Shown here piece after piece: positions 60,831 through 64,000 of a stretch of 64,000 nt of DNA. The translations under genes were made by a program, and so were the position numbers. The DNA comes from Xiphophorus maculatus. Taxonomy: Eukaryota > Chordata > Actinopteri > Cyprinodontiformes > Poeciliidae. The stretch spans positions 21,000,501 through 21,064,500 of the forward strand of contig NC_036447.1 of the NCBI RefSeq assembly GCF_002775205.1, given 5' to 3'. How positions within the stretch are numbered: the first letter of the stretch is position 1; the number at the start of each line of letters is the position of its first letter. A model generated the notes under the pieces. It was not told where the DNA came from. It worked only from the letters and a program-made list of their open reading frames with translations, and did no database searches.

Positions 60831-62090
60831 GCTACAAAATAATCGACTTTTTCGATTTACTCATAAGTACTCTTATGTAGTATGTCTGCTCTGTGCACAG
60901 TTATAGTGACAAAATATTTCCTGTCCATGGCCTTCCATGCATCGCATGCTGGAGCTATTATACCTGATTTTGGTCATCCTGTCATTTGAGCCAAAAACGT
61001 GTGACTCTTTAAACTGCATGTTGTACAAAAATGTCCGTTGCTTTGTTGAAGCACTGCACTGGTTTGAAAACAACTGTTCTTCTGTCTTTGAGTTAATAAA
61101 CAATGAAAAACTATTCACACGTTTTGACAAGTAAAATCTGATTTCACCGTTTTGTCGTGTTTCACAGCTGCCCATCATGCACTAATGCATATACAGTATC
61201 TTATATAAACTAAGAGATGAGCATGAATTTATTATCTGTCTTTGACCAGCAGGGGGGGTTTGTGTGCACATGAAGCCAAAGAAGTTTGCCTTTAGCCACC
61301 CGACTCTCCTCTCACTCAAGCAGCATCCAGTATGATACAGACAGGCAGAGCTGCACTACAGTTTTATTTACAAAACCTGCAGTAAAATAATCCATGTCAC
61401 CACGAGACAGGAAACCATCTTAAGTTTTTATTCTTAAGAGAGCTTTGTTTTCCACAAATGATCCTTATTTAAAACTTAACAATATTTTTCTTTCCTGCTT
61501 CCTGCTCCATTCTTAAACACAAACGAAGAAGAAAACACATCTAGGGAACAAAAGGATGAAAATAAAATGCCTTTGGGCAACGACGCCCAAACATTTTGTC
61601 ATGTGAGAAAGAATGATAACGTAGAAAGCCACTGTGGGTCACAAAAAACTTGAATTTTAAATAAAACCACGAGAACTTATGTAAACGGGTTGGACACCTT
61701 ATTTCCCTTAGTAACTTAAATGAACAATAAAATAAAATCGGCATCTACTCAGCCTATTTTTGTAAAACTTGTTTAAAAAACTGGAACATTTGAGTGACAA
61801 AAGGTCAACCATAGACAGTCGGCTGAGTTGCTGAGGATGTCATGATGCAAACATTCAATCCAGAGATTGAAATCACTCAAAGGATTTAATCAGACAATGG
61901 TCTATTTCCTTCCTTCACTCTTCAACCAAAATGAATCCGGGAAAGTTGTTTCGCTCCACCTTCACATCTCTCACTTCCTTCCTTACACGTTCTTTTCAGT
62001 TTCCACCTTTTATTTTTCTTATCTCACTTTCCGTCATCGCCCCCGTCGCCTCCCTCCCTCCCCCTCTCTCTCTCTCTCTCCGTCCTCACA
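60831..62090. other. Non-coding, nothing recognised
   Basis: AT-rich interval, ending in a CT-rich tract near 62045-62090. Confidence 0.4.
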
Positions 62091-62109
62091 CCGGCACACA
62101 GTCCCCTCC

Positions 62110-62445
62110 TCCCTCCTCCCCCCCAGCCTTAATTGGGAGTCAGGCAGAGCAGTGGAAATCGCATTAACGCGGGCCCTGCCTGGGTGTGCCATCCATCTTC
62201 TTTTTTATTACGCCGCGCCGGGGCTGCCTGGGCCGCTGCCGTTCGATTTGTCACCGGCCTCGTTCGCTGATAACAGGCATTTGTCATCGCCTTGCCTCCC
62301 TGTTAATGTTATCATCTCCTCCCTGACAGCCGCCCTCCGCCGGGGAGCGCCTGCGACAAAGCACATCCGTCAAGCGAATATTTCCACGGCTAAGGGGACC
62401 GCGCTCTGCAATAAGCCACATTAAAGCACTTATGAAGGGTGCAGG
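62110..62445. promoter_or_regulatory. Strongest candidate conserved non-coding element
   Basis: A GC-rich, repeat-free island in AT-rich DNA with AGCCTTAATTGGGAG, ATCGCATTAACGCGGG, TCTTTTTTATTACGCC, GCTGATAACAGGCATTTG (GATA core) and GACAAAGCACATC (SOX-like). An open frame spans it on the plus strand (61867-62424), but its composition is Pro/Ser/Leu-rich without a domain, so I treat it as non-coding. Confidence 0.4.
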
Positions 62446-62485
62446 CCGTGCAGTGTGTGCGGCGCATCCCTGTTTTGCGTGTGCT

Positions 62486-62501
62486 CGCGCGCGCGCGCGC
62501 G
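62486..62501. repeat. (CG)8 tract
   Basis: Sixteen bases of alternating C and G, unusual in vertebrate DNA because methylated CpG mutates quickly. Alternating CG can adopt Z-DNA. Confidence 0.9.
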
Positions 62502-62778
62502 TGCGGCAAACCTTTAGCGTGCCTCTTGATCGCGCACGAGCTCGGTGCGCATCCGCACTCTGGTGTTTCAGGAGCGCGCGGTGCTCCTGTCAGTGTGGTA
62601 AAAGAGGCGAGGTGGGGGCCGACAGGGAGAGGAAGAGGTAATTTGTTGCAATTAATTACGCAGTGAGTGTGGCTTTGTTGTGTGGGAGAGCATTTTATCT
62701 GTTGGAATGCTTCCTTCGTCAGGGTGTGATGCTATTTGTTTGATTTATAGCTTCTGCCAGCCTGAGGCACAGCCAACT

Positions 62779-62816
62779 GTGTGTGTGTGTGTGTGTGCGT
62801 GTGTGTGTGTGTGTGT
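62779..62816. repeat. (GT)n microsatellite
   Basis: About 19 GT units with one C interruption. Confidence 0.95.
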
Positions 62817-62819
62817 ATG

Positions 62820-63599
62820 CTGTGGCATTATCCGCAGAAATATACTGTAGTCTCTGTGACAAGGAGACCTTTGTTTGAGAGTGATGTTACATATGAACAG
62901 GCCACTCAGCCCTTGCTGTTGGTCCTCTGCTGGGACTGGGGACTCCTCGGCCGTCCATTTGTCTTTCAGCAGCAGCTCCAAAGGTTGACCCTCCATCACG
63001 AGCGCGCCTCGCCTCTTTATAAGACAGGCGGTCGTGTCTGAAGTGTCGAGACCACTGCAGCATGCAAAACCCTCGCTGCAAACCCGCACACGCCGAAGTT
63101 CAACTCTTTTGTTTTTATGAGGACGCCGAGAGATGTGACAGCATTTATCCATTCTGCCCCAGCTGGGGGTTGCGGGGCCCTTCTGCAGGCGCTGACAGAT
63201 GGATCGGCCAGCCTAGAGGCAGAGGGAAGAGATGAGAGGGAGAGGAGAGGCCTTCCGCATCGCTCATGCGGTATGAGTCGTGAACGCTGTGGCGTGTGTC
63301 GCATGTTGTGGCGGGGCCTCAACCTTCACAGAGCACCGGAGCCGTGAGGATGGCGGTGACAGCCGTAACTGAAATTCGCTCCACACTCTCGATCGCACAC
63401 GCTAGCAGTTCAGACCAGATTGGAGGTGATCAGGAAGACTCTTGGTATGTCACAGAAATCACAGAAGATAGGCAGACCGGTAAGAGGAGCGTCGGCTGGA
63501 GGAGAAACCAAGAGGCCCATGGTAACTCTACAGGAGATGCAGAGTTCCTCAGCTCAGGTGGGAATCTGTTGTCATGGTGATGGGTCCACAAAATTGGCC
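62820..63599. other. Unassigned, GC-richer
   Basis: Moderately GC-rich with overlapping short open frames on both strands, none with a recognisable domain. Could be further regulatory sequence or an exon of an unknown gene. Confidence 0.3.
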
Positions 63600-63845
63600 T
63601 CAGCTGGTAGAGACATAATCTACACCAAAAGATTATATATATACATACGTCACAAAAGTTTGCTTCGTGGTACTGACTCAGGGGAGCTAAAATTTAAATG
63701 TGCAGAACACTTTTCAGTTTTTTTTTTTTTAATTTGTACAAAAATTGAAGAATGATGAATTGTTTCCCTTCAAACTAGCAACCTGTTGAGCGATACCAGA
63801 AAATGCCAGTTGAAATTCAATAAGACGTGACAAAGTTCAAAGGGC
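63600..63845 (+). mobile_element. Tc1-like transposon 3' end (relic)
   Basis: AGCTGGTAGAGACATAATCT, CACCAAAAGA, GTACTGACTCAGGGGAGCTA and CACTTTTCAGTTTTTTTTTT follow the end of the transposase gene and the 3' region of a common teleost Tc1-like element. Truncated and mutated. Confidence 0.6.
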
Positions 63846-64000
63846 CAACCCAGGGCCCTCTAGTTTTACTTACTTGTTGTTCAAAACAAATCTGAGGATG
63901 CTCACTGGCTTTAGTTCATTTTCAGCTCAATATCCAGTGATTTGTCAGTCTTCAGCACTGCATATTAACCCGAAGTCCTGTTTATAGGTAGCTAAGCATC

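Noticed and set aside
61867-62424. 185-codon plus-strand open frame
   Set aside because: Low-complexity Ser/Pro/Leu-rich, crosses a CT-rich tract, no domain, no splice context. Better explained as GC-rich non-coding DNA.

Overview
The window is nuclear DNA from a bony fish, very likely a percomorph teleost. Exons are short and bounded by GT-AG introns, intergenic DNA is AT-rich, and the repeats are typical of teleosts: tRNA-derived SINEs, LINE 3' ends, and hAT and Tc1/mariner miniatures. I see no bacterial, phage or CRISPR-type content. All coordinates and splice joins below were read by eye from the sequence. Every assembled coding sequence keeps frame across all of its introns.

Left part (1-14.4 kb): about 10 kb without a recognisable protein gene, containing a 314-bp TA-flanked MITE (729-1042), a complete 476-bp hAT-like MITE with its 8-bp target duplication (6509-6984), and isolated splice-like signals on the minus strand. 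It is followed by a two-exon C2H2 zinc-finger gene with eight fingers on the minus strand (10175-12544).

Gene core (14.4-30 kb): poll (DNA polymerase lambda, minus, 8 coding exons, 573 aa) and dpcd (plus, 6 exons, 202 aa) are arranged head to head around a short shared promoter with ETS-type sites. fgf8 (minus, 5 coding exons, 213 aa) follows. The order poll(-), dpcd(+), fgf8(-) matches the human 10q24 block POLL-DPCD-FBXW4-FGF8, except that no fbxw4 exon is visible in the 2.5 kb between dpcd and fgf8. This suggests a teleost fgf8 duplicate, possibly fgf8b, but that assignment is inference. An RFX X-box-like site lies in dpcd intron 1, which fits a cilia-related gene.

Right part (30-64 kb): a gene-poor region upstream of fgf8. 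It holds a Tc1/mariner relic with antisense transposase, SINEs, LINE fragments, several MITEs, a 71-bp near-identical duplication, and an exceptional perfect 38-bp inverted repeat with a 7-base loop (48034-48116). Several repeat-poor, compositionally distinct stretches (about 52.1, 59.2-60.6 and 62.1-62.4 kb) look like conserved regulatory elements. That reading needs comparison with other genomes.

I found no new multi-gene system. The points most worth a second look are the perfect hairpin, the missing fbxw4, the X-box, and the candidate regulatory elements around fgf8.
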